Below the pieces are notes generated by a model, which worked only from the letters and a program-made list of their open reading frames with translations, searched no databases and was not told where the DNA came from. Below, piece by piece: positions 33,240 through 46,641 of a DNA stretch of 64,000 bases; within the stretch, counting starts at the first letter, position 1, and each line of letters opens with the position of its first letter. The position numbers and the translations under genes were made by a program. The stretch is from assembly GCA_018806985.1 (NCBI GenBank), contig JADANN010000174.1, positions 818,001-882,000 of the forward strand. Direction: 5' to 3'. The DNA is from Angiostrongylus vasorum (lineage: Eukaryota; Nematoda; Chromadorea; Rhabditida; Metastrongylidae).

Positions 33240-33302
33240 GATATCTTTGCTGTAGCTAACGTTTCAGCACCATCCTCGTCCAAGCTTATCAATAAATCTT
33301 CA
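33240..33302 (-). repeat. Penelope-like terminal block (diverged)
   Basis: Minus strand GACGAGGATGGTGCTGAAAC GTTAGC aligns with GAGGAAGGCGATGTTGCTGA AACATCAGC at 36731-36759. No PLE coding sequence adjoins it. Confidence 0.4.
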
Positions 33303-33629
33303 CAATGATTATTAGCGTAAACGCTAAATTAAAGTTGGGATTGAATGTTTGCTTTTACATAGTACTAATCCGGCTGCTGCAGCTTGTATTCACCAGAGAA
33401 ACAAATAATTTCGTTTAGTATTCGACCAATTACCGTCCTTTATCATGAGAAACTATCGGTCGAGGTCAGTTCATTCCAGCGTCAAGAGCCATCTGCTACA
33501 GAGGACACTGTTGGATGACACAACTTTATTCAAACGGTGCTCCACTCTACTGGATTCGACTTAATGCGATTACTAAGGTCTACATTTCAAGAAAAACCAA
33601 CTACTATGGACTCTCAACTCGAATCGTTG

Positions 33630-33668
33630 CTGCTCTGATGAAGGCAACATCACCAAAACGTCAGCCAC
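33630..33668 (+). repeat. Penelope-like terminal block with CTGATGA core
   Basis: TCTGATGA, then AGGCAACATCACC, then AAAACGTCAGCC at 33634-33666. CTGATGA is the exact hammerhead box; the GAAA box is AAAA here. Situated about 330 bases from an opposed diverged block. Confidence 0.4.
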
Positions 33669-33729
33669 AACAAAGATTTGAAACAATCTCCTGTGAGCTA
33701 GTCAATACACTAAGTTCCTGAAGTATTTT

Positions 33730-34740
33730 TTTTAAAGGGAAGAAGATGAACATCTGAAATGATGTTGCTTCTTCAATTGATTTTCCCACAACACAGCGTA
33801 ACTATGGATGTTTGCCTTGCGACGTTGACGAGGATAATCACAGGCTTGTATTCGAAGAACTGATAAACACATAGAATATGATTCTGATCCTTCCTAACAA
33901 ATAAACAACAAGTCTGTTGATGCTTAGAAAGTTCAAAAATTAGACAATAAGAAAGTTCATTTCTATGTCCTCATAAACCCTCAGTAGGTTAACAGGTGGA
34001 GCGATGAGAATTTAGCACTCACTACTAAAAATTAGTGTACAGTGAGACCTCTGGAACTGGGAAATCATGCTGAAGATTGAATTATGAGAAGAATAAGGTC
34101 AACTACGATGTTATCGAATTGAGCATGACGATGAGACTCCGTCTAGCACTTCACTTCTCTGATACGGGAGAAAGACTTATTTTTCTGGAACTGCACTGAT
34201 GTATCGAATGAGATGATATTACTATTAGTTACGAGCTTTTTGTTGAAAACCTAGGGCATACTGGCTTCTCGATCTCGCAACCCACAATTATCTTAATGGG
34301 GCACCATAATTCTACCAATCCTTCGAAGATTCAAGAAAAAAAGACGCCAGTGGAACGATAGCCTACGGAACTTACTATTGCGTCTATGCTAAATTGGAAG
34401 CAAATTTCACAGCACTTTTGATTAATCTTTTGTAATCGATCTATTTAAAGTGGTTCACTAGAACAAATAATTTGCATTGTTTTACGAAGCTTCGCAGCAT
34501 AATGGTGTAACTTCGTTGGTTTTCGCGTAATGTGGTTCGGAAAAGGTTATTTCAAAGGCGTTGTATAAACACTGTTCACCAACTATGTCAACAAAAGCAC
34601 TCGTATTTTACCAATTTGTAATTCCATGTTTCACGAAGGAAAGGGCAGCTGTGAGAAATGTGTTTCGATCGGAGGCCGGCATTGGCACAACAAAGGAGGT
34701 ACAGAAGAATCTGTGAAATTGGAAACAGTAATTTTGTCTT
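33730..34740. other. Sequence with no recognisable feature
   Basis: About 1 kb of AT-rich sequence. Only chance frames; no repeat family seen. Confidence 0.45.
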
Positions 34741-34753
34741 TCAGGTCCAAGTA

Positions 34754-35156
34754 ATGGGGCGGATAGCACAGTGGTAATCATGTCCGTCATCACTAGCATG
34801 GTGCTAGTTCAATTGCGCTCCGGGCCAACCAAGCCTTTCATCCCTCCGGGGTCGCGATGTTGGTGCTAGACTGGTCTGAGGAAAAATTACTCTCTGCAAT
34901 CCAATTCGGAATTCTCCAGCCCAGCTATCTCAGCACTCCAGGGAGAATTGCTCAACCAGCATTGTACGACATTCAAGATGAAATGGAAATCCTCAAGCAT
35001 CAAACAGCAACCGAAGTCACACGTAAAAACTTGGAGAACCTTCGTGGACGATGGATGCGAGGAAACGAGCTGGATGTGAGTAGTGCTGGGATCCCCACAG
35101 TAGGCGTGAAGATGGACCAAATAAAAATAAAAGTAAAAATAAAAATAAAAATAAAA
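34754..35156 (+). repeat. SINE family 2, best copy
   Basis: Head GGGGCGGATAGCACAGTGGT resembles a tRNA A box, and GTGCTAGTTCAATTGCGCTC a B box. The body includes CAGGGAGAATTGCTCAACCA and GTGGACGATGGATGCGAGGA. The tail is a run of AAAATA units at 35115-35158, as in LINE-mobilised SINEs. Possible imperfect duplication: AGGTCCAAGT at 34743 and GGGTCCATGT at 35162. Confidence 0.85.
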
Positions 35157-35384
35157 AAATCGGGTCCATGTGGGGAATCAACATGAATTAGTTAAGAAAG
35201 AGAAGTGCAATTGGAGGGAGATTAATCTTCAGCCTACGATAACAATCCTGATATGGTAGTAAATCATCCTATTTACGTGGCTCTCTGTAAGGCACAGCTT
35301 GTCGCCAACATCTGAGGATCACAGGTTTAAAGAGCTCCTACTTAAAGAGAAACAATGTCATTCGATGTTACTTCATTTTTGTAG

Positions 35385-36765
35385 TCAATGTGTCGAATGA
35401 CTTAGCAATGCAAGCCATTCTCAAGCAAATTGTAGAAAATGAAAAGAAAATAAATAAGTATGTTGATCCAACAACTAATGACTCTCTTAAAACAGTGTCG
35501 TAGTTGTTTATTTTACACAGATTAGAGGGTTGGCAATGGGACAGCGATTAGCACCAAGTCTTGCCATCGCGTTCATATCTAAGATGGAAGCTCTAGTTCT
35601 CGATCGCCGACCATTACTATGCTGTCGATACACAGACAACTGATTCATCATCTATTCCACACAAGAACAGATGGTCGAATGCTTTGAATTCTTAAATAGA
35701 CAGTCGGATGAGGACTGGCTTTCATTATTAGACATCTAAATAAAGCTTTCAAAAAACTGGCTACATAACAAAATGGTGTCGAAAATCAAGCAGCAAAAAT
35801 ATAATAGTGCAATACCTTTTCTCTCATTATTCTCATGAAAAAAAGCACTCAACAAAACATGTACCGATCGGCTAGAAATGTATGCACAGGAGAAGAGGAA
35901 AGGAAGGAATCGCTAAACTTGTAACAAAGATAGACATTTCTAATGGAAGCAGAAACTAACTGGGTCAGACCAAAAGATAGGGTTATTCCTCAAAGTAATG
36001 TTTCAAACTTAAATAAGATTCCTTTTGACCTACCCTTTATATAAAACGAAATAGGCTACGCCATTAAGAGGTACCTAAAATAGGCGGTCTTGAGGATAAT
36101 GTGGGGGTTAATGGCCTCCCCACCCAATACCCTACGCCTTCACTAGGTCGCAACCGCCTCTGTGATCGTTCATGCGGCTCAGAAAATTGAGTAATCTGAA
36201 CGGCAGAGTTGGGGATTGAATGAGCTTAGGTACAATACACTTGATTTCATGTAAGGCATACGAAGAATATACATTGGAGAAAAGCACAGACCACTCTGTG
36301 TCCACATAAAAAACAACTGGATAGGAAAGTTAAAAAATCTCCCAAAACACTCCTATGGGTACACACAGGGCACAAAGGTGCAATGGTGATGATTTTGAAG
36401 TGGCTGTCCGGATCCTAGCGCAGGAATCAAAAAATATCAACACGCAAGACTTTTGAGGCGTTTTGGATAGATTTCAAAAATCCAGAGATGAACGGGGAAG
36501 ACGAATGGTTCTCAATCACACGTGATGGAGACTTACTTCCATTTTTTTTTGATCTGGGAGGGTCTCGCTCATCATCCCACGGGAACATCACGCAGGTGCT
36601 CCATTCGGAACGGCACGGTGTGTAGTTTTTTTAACAATACGACGTTTATAAAAATGTAAGATCTTCATTAATGCTTCAGTTTTTTTGACGAATTATAAGG
36701 CTATTGTTACATAAAATACGTTTAGGCTCAGAGGAAGGCGATGTTGCTGAAACATCAGCCGTCGA
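35385..36765 (+). mobile_element. Penelope-like element C, RT to 3' end, decayed
   Basis: Most complete PLE of the window. RT palm at about 35515-35740: QIRGLAMGQRLAPSLAIAFI, then a CCRYTDN box where PLEs have a Y-DD catalytic pair, so the second Asp is lost. The conserved AAACGAAATAGGCTACGCC block is at 36041. A degraded GIY-YIG region lies at about 36220-36420 (TIHLISCKAYEE...). The 3' block with CAGAGGAAGGCGATGTTGC is at 36729-36756. Stops in all frames; 5' truncated. Confidence 0.8.
36729..36756 (+). repeat. Penelope-like terminal core next to element C
   Basis: CAGAGGA-AGGCGATGTTGCT-GAAA-CATC. It differs from the hammerhead-type CUGANGA box by one base. It links the solitary blocks elsewhere to a copy with identifiable PLE protein sequence. 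Confidence 0.45.
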
Positions 36766-36837
36766 GCGACAACGACAACGACTTGTACCAAACTCGCGTC
36801 AGCTCAACAAGGGTGGTCAACAACAACAAAGCTCAAC

Positions 36838-36838
<1 letters not shown>

Positions 36839-36881
<43 letters not shown>
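36839..36881 (+). repeat. TA microsatellite
   Basis: About 20 perfect TA units, just 3' of the PLE end. Confidence 0.97.
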
Positions 36882-36999
36882 ACAATTTATGCAGAGGTGG
36901 TATAGAAAGTCGGTCCTTTGAGTGGGAAAGAGAAACACTCGATTTATCATTAAATAAAAGTTATTCTTCTATGGCATCCTCCATTAACACTTTGTGATG

Positions 37000-39900
37000 T
37001 GCCGCCATAGAAGTGAGGGATGCATGAGTTGCGGGAGTCGCAGCAGATTTCTTTTAAGGACGCACGCATGTGGTGGGGAAATAGAGAGATCACTTTGCGT
37101 CAGCATGAAAAAGCTTCTAAATGGATGAAATAGAAATGGGACAGGGAACAGATTGCATTGGCTACAATTTATTCCAAAAGTGGACAGTGAGTACTTCAGG
37201 TGTTTTCCAGATGCGACCAAAACAGTAACATATGAGGATTTACAGCAAGGTTCGAAAACCTGCTTAAGCTGCAAGTTGGCATGGTTCTGAACGGCTTCGA
37301 AAAAACGTGGAGTTCTCCGAAAAACGAGCAGAAGCCAAATAATTGCTACGAGCCATAGTTTTGCGACTTGTAATAGTAAAAAACAAGAAAAAGTGCTTGT
37401 GTTAGCAGCTAAGAGAACTTGATGACATTGCTTCGATCGCAGTCATCGCATCAACATTTTGCTTTCAAAAGTGAGAGATGGCGATGTCTACAAAATAAAC
37501 GGTTGAGAATTCCACAGATAATGTTGCTGTGGAATGTTTCACTTGAAAGCTGACTGACGACACTGCCAGCAGTGTTATCGGAGAAGAATGTAGGTAGTAG
37601 TTTAGCACATCAACCAGAAAGCACCCATTTCCTTGAACTATTCTACGACGCCACTGAGGAAGTCAGCTTGTGCTGCTTAGAACTAAGAAATAACGGGATA
37701 TTTCTTCTAAAAAACAGGATTGTGGCAGGATGTTAAGACTAGGATAGTGAAGGAAGCCATACCGGCAAAGGAGATTGAGGGAAAGGTTCTTCAATGTTAA
37801 TTACACAAAACTGCCAGCACGCTCACGGAAAAAGCCATGATCACACTAAGGTAAGCTCTGTCGACTGTACTGAAATAGATGAAGCAATTAAGACCTCAGA
37901 TTCCTACAGTTTACCTGTTAAACACGTCATTTTATGAGGAAGTCATTAGCGACGCAAAGAATAAGCTCTTAATTTAGCTTTCAAGCTCAATCCAGACTCA
38001 CTACGATAATATCGATTTGCAACTATCATTGTTCAACAAGGTTGCGTTGGGCTTCAGAAGAGAAAGAGAAGGTTAAAGAAGATTCATGACGACGTTAGCG
38101 CCTAGGGATAAGAATGAAAGAAAATTGCCTTTCTACATTACTGAAAATTTCGTGAAGAAATCTAAAGAGCAGTGCAGATAAAAAAGCTCTTGCAAACAGA
38201 AAGAGCTGAACAGTTCAAATCCAAATGACGGAACTGAAGACGAGAATTCTGGGCTACAAAGCTTCAATTTTCAGGAAATTTTTTTCATCCGTGTCTTAAG
38301 TAATAAAAATTTTGAGAGCTCTGTTAACGCATTTACAAAGAAAGGGAACTCATTTTGAGCAAATGTTTCTCGATATTTTTCTATTAAGATCCGGGCAGCA
38401 GCTCACATTTAATGACAAAGACGAGCGATAGACGTAGAATGAATCGATGAGAAATCGTAATGTTCAAGTAGAGAAACAAGATACTTCTTTTGGCTTCCCT
38501 ATGTTCCTGGGCTACTCTCATATTTTCAAAGCCTCCCAGGATTCCTAACACTTGTTAGGCGTTGTATATGGTTCTTTTTCCTCTAGACCCAGTTTCATTG
38601 TCCCTAACGTGTATGTGCGTTGAATAATGTGGTCTGCCTTTCCAGTACTTCTTGACTCATAACAGCTGGTATACTCTAGTGTCCGCACGCTTTATAACAG
38701 AGGACTCTATAGGCACTAACATACTACACCTACTCATAGAACAATAGTGCAAAGTCTCTTTTGCAACTTCCGAAGCATCTAATTGTTGGAAAAATTGTTG
38801 TCTATTATAAAATAAGAGCCAGCAAGTCCATAACAGACGAAAAATTGCTCGTATTCGAATGTGGCAACCTCGTTAACCGCCACCTTGATGCTTTGGCCAA
38901 GGAAATCCATGACCACGTGACCTCATAGGAGTCATTTATAATGGAACATTGCGGCCTATGTGACCGCTATGGAGGCTATTTTTTTTCTGGTAGCTTATTT
39001 GGGTGCAAAGAATTTTTTTCCCCTGCTACTTTTCATATAATCAATTGATGATTTATCCAATGCAAAAGTTGCATTGGAAGGTCGTTCAAAGAAAGGGCCA
39101 ACAATTTCTCACTTTATAATTTAAACAAGCCTCTTTGGTCGAGTTCATTCCAAAGAGGGCGGACTCTTGCTTTTGAAGAGAATCTGCGCCATATAGACTG
39201 TTGCCTTCCAGAAGGGAACAGAGAATAAAAAACTGACTATGTATCAAAAATCACAATGAAAAGTGAGGTGCCACAAAATTGGGGGACATTGTGGCCGCTA
39301 GTTTTTGTTATTCAATCACAGAGAAATGGAGTCATAAAACATGTCCCCGTTTCTTAGTAAGTAACGAATATCATTCTAGGGTCAACGTTCACCGGCATAC
39401 GGTGCTCGTTCATTTCACAGACAAAATAAGTGCTCAAGTGATGAGTGTGAAGAAACAAAATATTTGTATAGGTTGCGCTAAGCAACTGTCAGTGTATTTG
39501 ATTTATGTTTTGGAACCAACAATAAACTTGGCACAAGACCACGACAGGGAGAGTGCACTGTAAAGAAAAATCAGTCACCGCTGATGTCAATACTGAGTGA
39601 AGAAATGGGATGATGCTGGAGAAGTGTTTGAGCACCTTAGAGCGCAGAAAACTTGCTCTTCTATTTACATTATTTTTTGTCGTTATCTTAATGAAAGCGG
39701 TGATAATACGATCAATGGGGTAAGTGAAGGGGACAATGTGAATTGAAAGAGAAAGAACGGCATGTATTGGTAGAAGGACGATGTGGATTTCGATGCGGTC
39801 TCCAAACCTATGAGACATAAAGGTTTCAACTGGTAGAAAAAGATTGGCCTGTCATTCAATTTAATGTCGTCTAGTGAATGAGCGTAACAATTCAAGGTGT

Positions 39901-40080
39901 CGAAACTACGACCTTCCTCTGCATTTGAAAAACCAAAATAGATTTTAGTTTGTTAGGTGGTTGTGACGTGATTTTTATTATGTTATGTTTATTATGTGAT
40001 TATGTTATTATGTTTAGGGCAATAAAATCATTAACTAATGCTAAAAAATATCAACTCTTTAGCTCTAAGCTTAAGCAATA
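37000..40080. other. Sequence with no recognisable feature
   Basis: About 3 kb without a copy of the window's SINE, LINE or PLE families and without a splice-consistent coding frame. A poly-purine plus strand around 37.7-38.3 kb contains several short open pieces that I could not match to anything. Confidence 0.4.
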
Positions 40081-40135
40081 GTTCGTTATGGGCATAATCT
40101 GGAAATTCCTGTTTGGATTCTCCTTGAGGAGATGC

Positions 40136-40385
40136 GTGCAGTACAGGTTAGGATCACTATATGCGGTGCAAACGTGGTGTGGTATGATCCCCTGAGCTGA
40201 GCAAACCAAGCTCTGAATTCCACTAGTACAGTCAGATTGCTCCAGACCCTATCTGTGACGATAGCAAGTACTGGCGTCGATGAGCCTTTGAGTTCATTGT
40301 ATAGGTTGTATATGCGTCCAACCACTTCTGTAATGCGACGAATTGAGTTGAATGCATGGCGCATGTCTAGTGGGGAGCCTCTCTT
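40136..40385 (+). repeat. Diverged SINE family 1 copy
   Basis: Order of landmarks is kept: GGTATGATCCCCTGAGCTGA, ACCAAGCTCTGAATTCC, GACGATAGCAAGTACTGG, GTATATGCGTCCAACCACTT, TTGAATGCATGGCGCATGTC. Old copy with many changes. Confidence 0.55.
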
Positions 40386-40399
40386 CATTCTTTTTCACT

Positions 40400-43300
40400 T
40401 ACTCCCTTCTATCCTATTTGAATTATTAGGTAGAATTTTTTCGATCACACTGTAATCTAACAAATGCTAGAGAACTATTCAAATTCCTTCTTCACATCAT
40501 CTCATCGTACTAAATCAACTTATAAACCCTACTACGGCCTTTCCCTTTTTACTAGTCTATAGAAACTCCCGTGAAGGATGAACAGGTTTCCAATCACTTT
40601 AACGTTATCTAACCATTAAGAGGGATCAAGACATCATTTTACGACTTCTGGTCAATGCAAAAGGAAGTAAAAATGAATGGTGTCAAAATCGATGAAGAAA
40701 CAATAAGTAGTTGGTAAACAATGGAAAGAATTGATGGAACTTCACATTTTCTTTTGGTTTCTTACAGAGGATCCCACGTACACGTGAAAATGTGGTAGCC
40801 TTATTTAGGAATACCTTCTATTTCTGAAGAAAAAAAAGCTGGTCATTTAGATGTGTGATTTCCACTAGTTTTCCCCTGCCTTTGAAATGACTATTACACA
40901 TTTGTAAGAAGGAACAAAAAAGACTAGAAACCAAAGTGGTGGAACTCTGGAAAGTCATAGGACGACAAACCGGAATGATTTTACAAATTCCACGTTATCG
41001 ATGTCTCCCTGCGGAAACAACTTCCTCTGTTTCTACCTCTTTTCTTTTTCCTGTTCCTCTGTTTCTTTCAAGAGATAAAGCCAGTTAAGCCGTCTGAGAA
41101 GCTTCACAGAACCAAGAAATTTGGCAAAAGTGGAGTACAACGACAACGATACTGAGATATTTGCAAAACTCTGGACAGCAGGTGTCTGCGGTGGGGGAAC
41201 GAACGCACTCTTACCATTTCCGGGGCTAACGCATTCGCCACCACACCGTGCGGGTCCTTCGTTTGGCATGTCTCTCACCTAGTTCTATCTATCGAAAAAA
41301 AGTGGGACGTTGAATGTTCACATTAGCTAAAGACCGAAAAGATTTTTTCTAGAAAATGGAATAAAATCAAAGTATTCTTTATCCACCAAACCATATAAAT
41401 ATTGAAAATATATGGATAATTCCCGCTCATCAATGAGCAAAATGGACTATTCATCCACTGTGAATGGGCAACACAGTCATTGTAATGTCAACTATCTACG
41501 AAACATCACACATCGATTTCTAAGCAGTTGATAGGCCTCGTTATTGCTTGATAGGCGATGAAGAAGCACTGAGAAAAAACATTGACGAATGATTTAGAAC
41601 ATAATTTAGAAGAAGAGCGCTAACTACACTTTGAACTAGTTCTGTTAGTGGGCAAGGATGTTCAGCAATAAATGGTGGATTTCTGGCGCGAGCTTCTGGA
41701 GGATTGATAACCCTCTTCAAGATGAAATAATTACGGAGAGTACGGAAGAAAATGGTCTCCCAAAAATTGTGACTTGGATGAAAACAGCGTAGAACTCATC
41801 ACCTAACATTCAACCGTGCTATTTCTTTAAAGGGTGGAAATTATTTGAGGCGAGGGAAATTTCTCTTTTGGTTGCTCTAACACAATCAGGGGGGCGATTC
41901 GGCTGACCTAAACGCAGCAGCTGCTTTCATTGTCCTTTCTCTCATCAATTACTTCCTCTCTTCCTCGTTTCCTTCCTGATAAGCCTTATAAGCCTTGTCA
42001 TTTTTAACATTCATTCAGTGTGCTTTCGTTTCCAGTTATCATCTGGTATCTCTATACTTGCATACCAGTACATTTTTTAGTGACTCCTTCGGTTTTCGTT
42101 TCCTCATTTCATCTTTTTTCCTCTTTTTCTTTCACCTTCTGTCGTCAATCTTCCAACAACGAAGAGATATGCAAGTTTTATTTCTTGCTCTTGTAAATAG
42201 TGTCGTTCCGTGTTAGATACATCACAGAAATCGACTAGCTGTATTCATCATTGCTTACTTCTAGTGTGACAGGAGGAAACAGACGAGGAACTATGAAATA
42301 GACACCTCAACATTACACTCACAGGATCAAGAAATAATTTCTCTAGCAGATTGCTATGAGCTCTATGAAAGTGGTTCAACTTGCCATTTTAGCTGCCATT
42401 CTTTAGTTGACAATGTTGAAACCTCTTGTTTTGTAAAACATCTCAACCTCACCCAACTGGCACCATCATTGTCATTCTTGGTGGTATCCATTGCCGCAAT
42501 ATTTTTTCCTTCTCTCTCTTCTTTTTCTTTTTCTTCTTCTATCTTTTATCCTTTTTTTTCTTTTAAGTCTTTTTTATCCCCTGCTCATTCTGCTTTCTCA
42601 CTTATCCTCTTATTTAACGGTTTCAGCCAGCAATATGTAGGAGTTTTCTTATAAAATAATTCCACTGTGTTTCTCCGAGAACACATAATTTCAATGACAA
42701 GAGCAGGAAAATATTTATCTAAACAAACCAGTCTGGGCGTATGGGCACACAGTATTGAATCGCTTCCACTCCTATGAAATTCGTTCCGCAAATCGTGCAG
42801 TCCTATCGGTCGATCGGTAGTTTCGAACACAGCTAAACTATGGACTGATTCTTCTCCATCGGGGAAAGTCCAAGATCAGGACCCTCCAAATAGTAGAACC
42901 ACTGCCAATTTCATTGCTTCAGTGGAGGAAGCTAATCCGAGGACGATAATGAGTTCGCGAATCCGATCTGTATTGTTTTTTGCTGATCCTTCGACAATTT
43001 TGCTTCTTATTCCTGAAAAACTCACACTTTTCAACGATATGCTCGCCAATGTAAGGAAATGATTATACCCAAACGTTGTAAGGAAGAGAAATTGCTACGT
43101 TGTTACTAGTTCAGATGTAAAAAAATAACGCTATAAAATACTTGTAATGGTTGGAATGTTCTCCTGATCAATGTGATGGAAAGATCACAGGTGATAACGC
43201 ACTAAACAAATTAAACCATTTTTGCGTTTCCGCTCACTCTATGGCACAATCACGGGCGCTTGGATCGCAATGAGTACCGACAGCGAGAACTTGACGGGTT

Positions 43301-43950
43301 CGTGTCCGTCCATTATCATTTCGTTTTCTCCGTCCCTCTACGCTCTTTGATATGTGCTCATATCGATCTCTAAGAACATCGATTACGTACGTTCTAGGGT
43401 TTTATGTGGGTTGTCATTTGGATGAATTACAGGTTTTTTTTGTTCTTAAACTAGATATGTGAGTCGTTCAGCTACAAAGTTTGACATGCTGACGCAAAAC
43501 GCTCTTGATCCATGTTTTGTGTACTATGCATTTTGTTCGAAGATAGTGACCGCTTTCGAATTTAAGCCATCATATCCCAGCTCATAGTAGCTCTTATCGG
43601 TCACAATGAAAATCACAAGTAGAATCTACAGATTCTTGCCTACAAGGTACACGTTACTAAGGCGGAACCCTTCTACGTCTCATGGGACATAGAGCTTTCT
43701 CCGTCAAGGCTAGCTTGCATCTCGAACACGAGCGCAGTTTAAAAAGCGCGATTTTGTCCAGTAGAAGGTGGTGGTGTTCCCGATGTATCGGCTATATATA
43801 CCTTAATTCTACCATCACTCTTAAGTCTAGTTTTATACATGCTTACTATTGAAAGAATGCGCTCTAAAATTCATATATACGAATAGTGCAGTGAAGATAT
43901 CAACCTTCAAACACTCTAATGAATACTCTAATAATACAGAAATCAGCTTC
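40400..43950. other. Gene-poor region; one family 3 repeat
   Basis: Holds the family 3 repeat at 41085-41285 and pyrimidine-rich stretches at 41.9-42.2 and 42.5-42.6 kb. Otherwise nothing recognisable; frames at 41995-42216 and 42469-42654 are low-complexity Phe/Ser runs. Confidence 0.45.
41085..41285 (-). repeat. Family 3 tRNA-like repeat
   Basis: Minus strand: GTGTGGTGGCGAATGCGTTA GCCCCGG (head), GTGCGTTCGTTCCCCCACCG (B-box-like), then TTTTGCAAATATCTCAGTAT and CGTTGTCGTTGTACTCC. Closely matches 62.27-62.4 kb. Confidence 0.7.
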
Positions 43951-43969
43951 AGACGAAGTGTTCTGCGGC

Positions 43970-44235
43970 TTTCAATCGCCGAATGATAAGCCATGACACG
44001 ACATTCGACTTCATTAAACATCGTTAGAGGTGGTTGAGTGCATATCTGATCTATACAATGACTTGTTATGCTCTGCCGATGCATTAAATCAGTGTTACTA
44101 TGCTCCCTGACAAGCCTGGTACCAAATGCCGAACCAGGAGGGATAGAGGGCTTGGTGAGCTTGGGACGTCGGATCGAACTATTGAATAATCCATTGTGTA
44201 CTGAAGAACAGTTGTAACCACTGTATCACAGGCGA
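43970..44235 (-). repeat. Diverged SINE family 1 copy
   Basis: Minus-strand landmarks: ATTCGACTTCATTAAACATC, GTTAGAGGTGGTTGAGTGCA, TATCTGATCTATACAATGAC, AAGCCTGGTACC and CGGATCGAACT. The head is poorly kept. Confidence 0.65.
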
Positions 44236-44607
44236 CAATTGACGAAGAATGACCCTAAAGCAATGTCGCGAAGAATGCAATTATGGCAGGTGAGCACTGG
44301 AATTCCAGAATTCCTTGATTTCTGGTCCACATTTTTGTCACTCATGCCGAAAAAATGGGCACAAAGTCGAACAAGAATAAATAAAAAAGAAAAAAACGAA
44401 TCGATGAACCCTTCAGTAGTTTGCTGTCACAATTAGTGAACTTTTAGCCTTCATAAAAGACTCTCTTTACTTCGCCAAAGTTCCGCAAAGTCGATTGGAA
44501 AGTTAACTGCGGAACAAGTCTTTCTTTCTATTTTGCTCAGGTCCCATTGAGTGTCAACAGATTTTATGTTCTTTACACCTTTCTCCTCCCTTCAGTTTTA
44601 GTAGTAA

Positions 44608-44861
44608 TCAAGGATAAGGGATAAAGCTTTCTGCGTTGATCTATCCCCTGAGAGATGCGCCATCATTCAAGTTCATCAACCATCGTTAGAGGTGATTGAA
44701 TACATATTTGACTTATATCGAGTAAGTATTGCTGTCCTTCCAGGCACGTTTGGTACCAGTTCGCCGACCCCGAAGAGATGTAAGGCATAGTGAGCCTAGG
44801 GAGCAGGTTCGAACCCATGCGCATTGCACGACGCCTCTAACCACTGCGCTACACCTGCCTT
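44608..44861 (-). repeat. SINE family 1 copy with target-site duplication
   Basis: Slightly shortened minus copy. A 12-bp exact direct repeat, TTTTAGTAGTAA, lies at 44596-44607 and 44862-44873. Confidence 0.92.
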
Positions 44862-45768
44862 TTTTAGTAGTAAGCCTAGTAAGTAATGGTAGTGGTACTT
44901 AGTAACAATACTAGGTATTATGAATGAAACAAATGATAATAGCAGCAACAATAGTAGACTTGTGGAGAACGGATTTCCAACAGAGTGGGAACACATTTTT
45001 AAAACATAATGAGGACGACGTGCAAAGGTCGGAAGCCGCAGTGGGAATACACGCTGCTCAATGCGTCGGCAAGGCCTCTGGTTCGAAATCGCGCTGAGCC
45101 AAGCAAGCATATGTGCTTTCCCAAGTCAGAAAATTGGTTGCAGACTTGTTTAGGAGGAAACAGGAGACCCTATTTTTAAAAAGCGACTGATATCTTGAAG
45201 ACCTGAGAGCACGCCCATGTGCACTGGTCCATTAGCTTGCGTACCCTTTTTATAGTGACATTTCTTAACCTCAAAAAACATTTCGTCGCTTATATTAGAT
45301 CTATCAAATCAAATAAGGACTGTCATAATCTATAGATTTCTGCAAGTAAGGTATAGGTTTCTCATTGTCCATCAATAATGTCTATTTTGCCGCTACCAAA
45401 TTTCCCAATATGCGATAAGATTTTGTTCCTTCAGAACCCAACAGCTTGCTTTCTTTTCAATGGAAGTTCCCATTTCGAATGCCGGATCGATTGAACAGTC
45501 GGGATTTCTCTCAGCACACACTGGTGTCCGTCAATGTTATTGTTGATGCATGCAGCTGCCATGCTTGCCTCGGAAGTTTTTTTTAAAAATAGAAATTTTG
45601 TTCTCGGTCACTTTAGAAACTTTTATTTTAAAGAACCGAAAATTGGAAGAGTGTTTTCGAAGATCCATTTATGAGAAGCGAAAATGGGCCGTTTTATGAA
45701 TTTCTCAGGGTATTACTTTCTACTGTTCGAATAGTTTAGTTGTCGAGAAAAAAGCATCGGTCGTTACG

Positions 45769-46042
45769 TGATAAAGCTCTCGGCGTTGATCAATCCCTGA
45801 GGAATCCGCCATGCATTCAGCTTCCTTAAACATCGTTTAGAGGTGATTGAATGCATATCTGGCCTTTACAATGACTCGCGGTGGCCTAGCGATGTATCGA
45901 GCCAGTGTTGCTATCCTCCGATACAAGTCTGGTACCAATTTGCCGACTCCGGAGGGATGAAAGGCTTGGTAGGCCATGCGCGCTGGGAGCGATTCTACGT
46001 GTCTGTTGCAGGGCGCCTCCGACCACTGCGCCACACGCGTCC
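45769..46042 (-). repeat. SINE family 1 copy
   Basis: Full-length minus copy, tail GTGATAAAGCTCTCGGCGTT at left and head GACGCGTGTGGCGCAGTGGT at right (minus). No unambiguous duplication seen. Confidence 0.9.
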
Positions 46043-46264
46043 TTATGTTGCGTTGCAAGATAGCCTTGATCAGTAGTTAGCACATTGAGGTACTACTTTT
46101 TTCATTGGTAAAACTGAGAGAAAGTCTTGGGTTTTGAACTACAAAGGCTTCTTGCATGGGTTTTTGAGATCAAAATGAGCTAGAAACAACTATTTTCTAT
46201 AAACTTACTTCGTGGGAGTGAAAACTTGCAAAACCTTTGGGATGGCTTTTTTTCCTTTTCTCGT

Positions 46265-46462
46265 GGTGTGATTTTTTCACAGGACTCGTTCTTCATTGCC
46301 AGAAATCCACAATATTTTCACATAAAGGTCGTGCCGCCTCTCCGCTTTTATTTCTTCATCAACAACTTTTACTGGGCGTGTTGACAAGGAGGCGTTGATC
46401 CATTGACGAAGACGCCCAGTTTTCCGCCTTTGCGTACTAGCTGGTTTTCTAACAATAAACAA
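46265..46462 (-). other. Short minus-strand open segment of unknown nature
   Basis: Frame with a basic product, QRRKTGRLRQWINASLSTRP followed by VKVVDEEIKAERRHDLYVKI. Composition and CpG use are more gene-like than the surroundings. No family was recognised and no clear splice partners were found. It could be an isolated exon, repeat remnant or chance. Confidence 0.2.
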
Positions 46463-46641
46463 TAATTTCTCAATAATTGGAGGACTTGAGCGACTGAGAA
46501 CATGATAAGGTTAGAGAAGGGACTTTGCCTTATTACTCTAAGGCAATATATTACAGGTATGGTGTTATTTAGGGCAAAGTCTTTCGAAATTTTCTGCTTC
46601 GCTCATTGCACAAGGAAATATTTTGAAACGATTTTTCGAGA

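Noticed and set aside
36704..36997. Plus-strand frame with a Tyr-Ile repeat as a protein
   Set aside because: It reads through a TA microsatellite and a PLE end; coding is spurious.
42469..42654. Phe/Ser-rich frame as a membrane protein
   Set aside because: It is a translation of a CTT/TTC pyrimidine tract.
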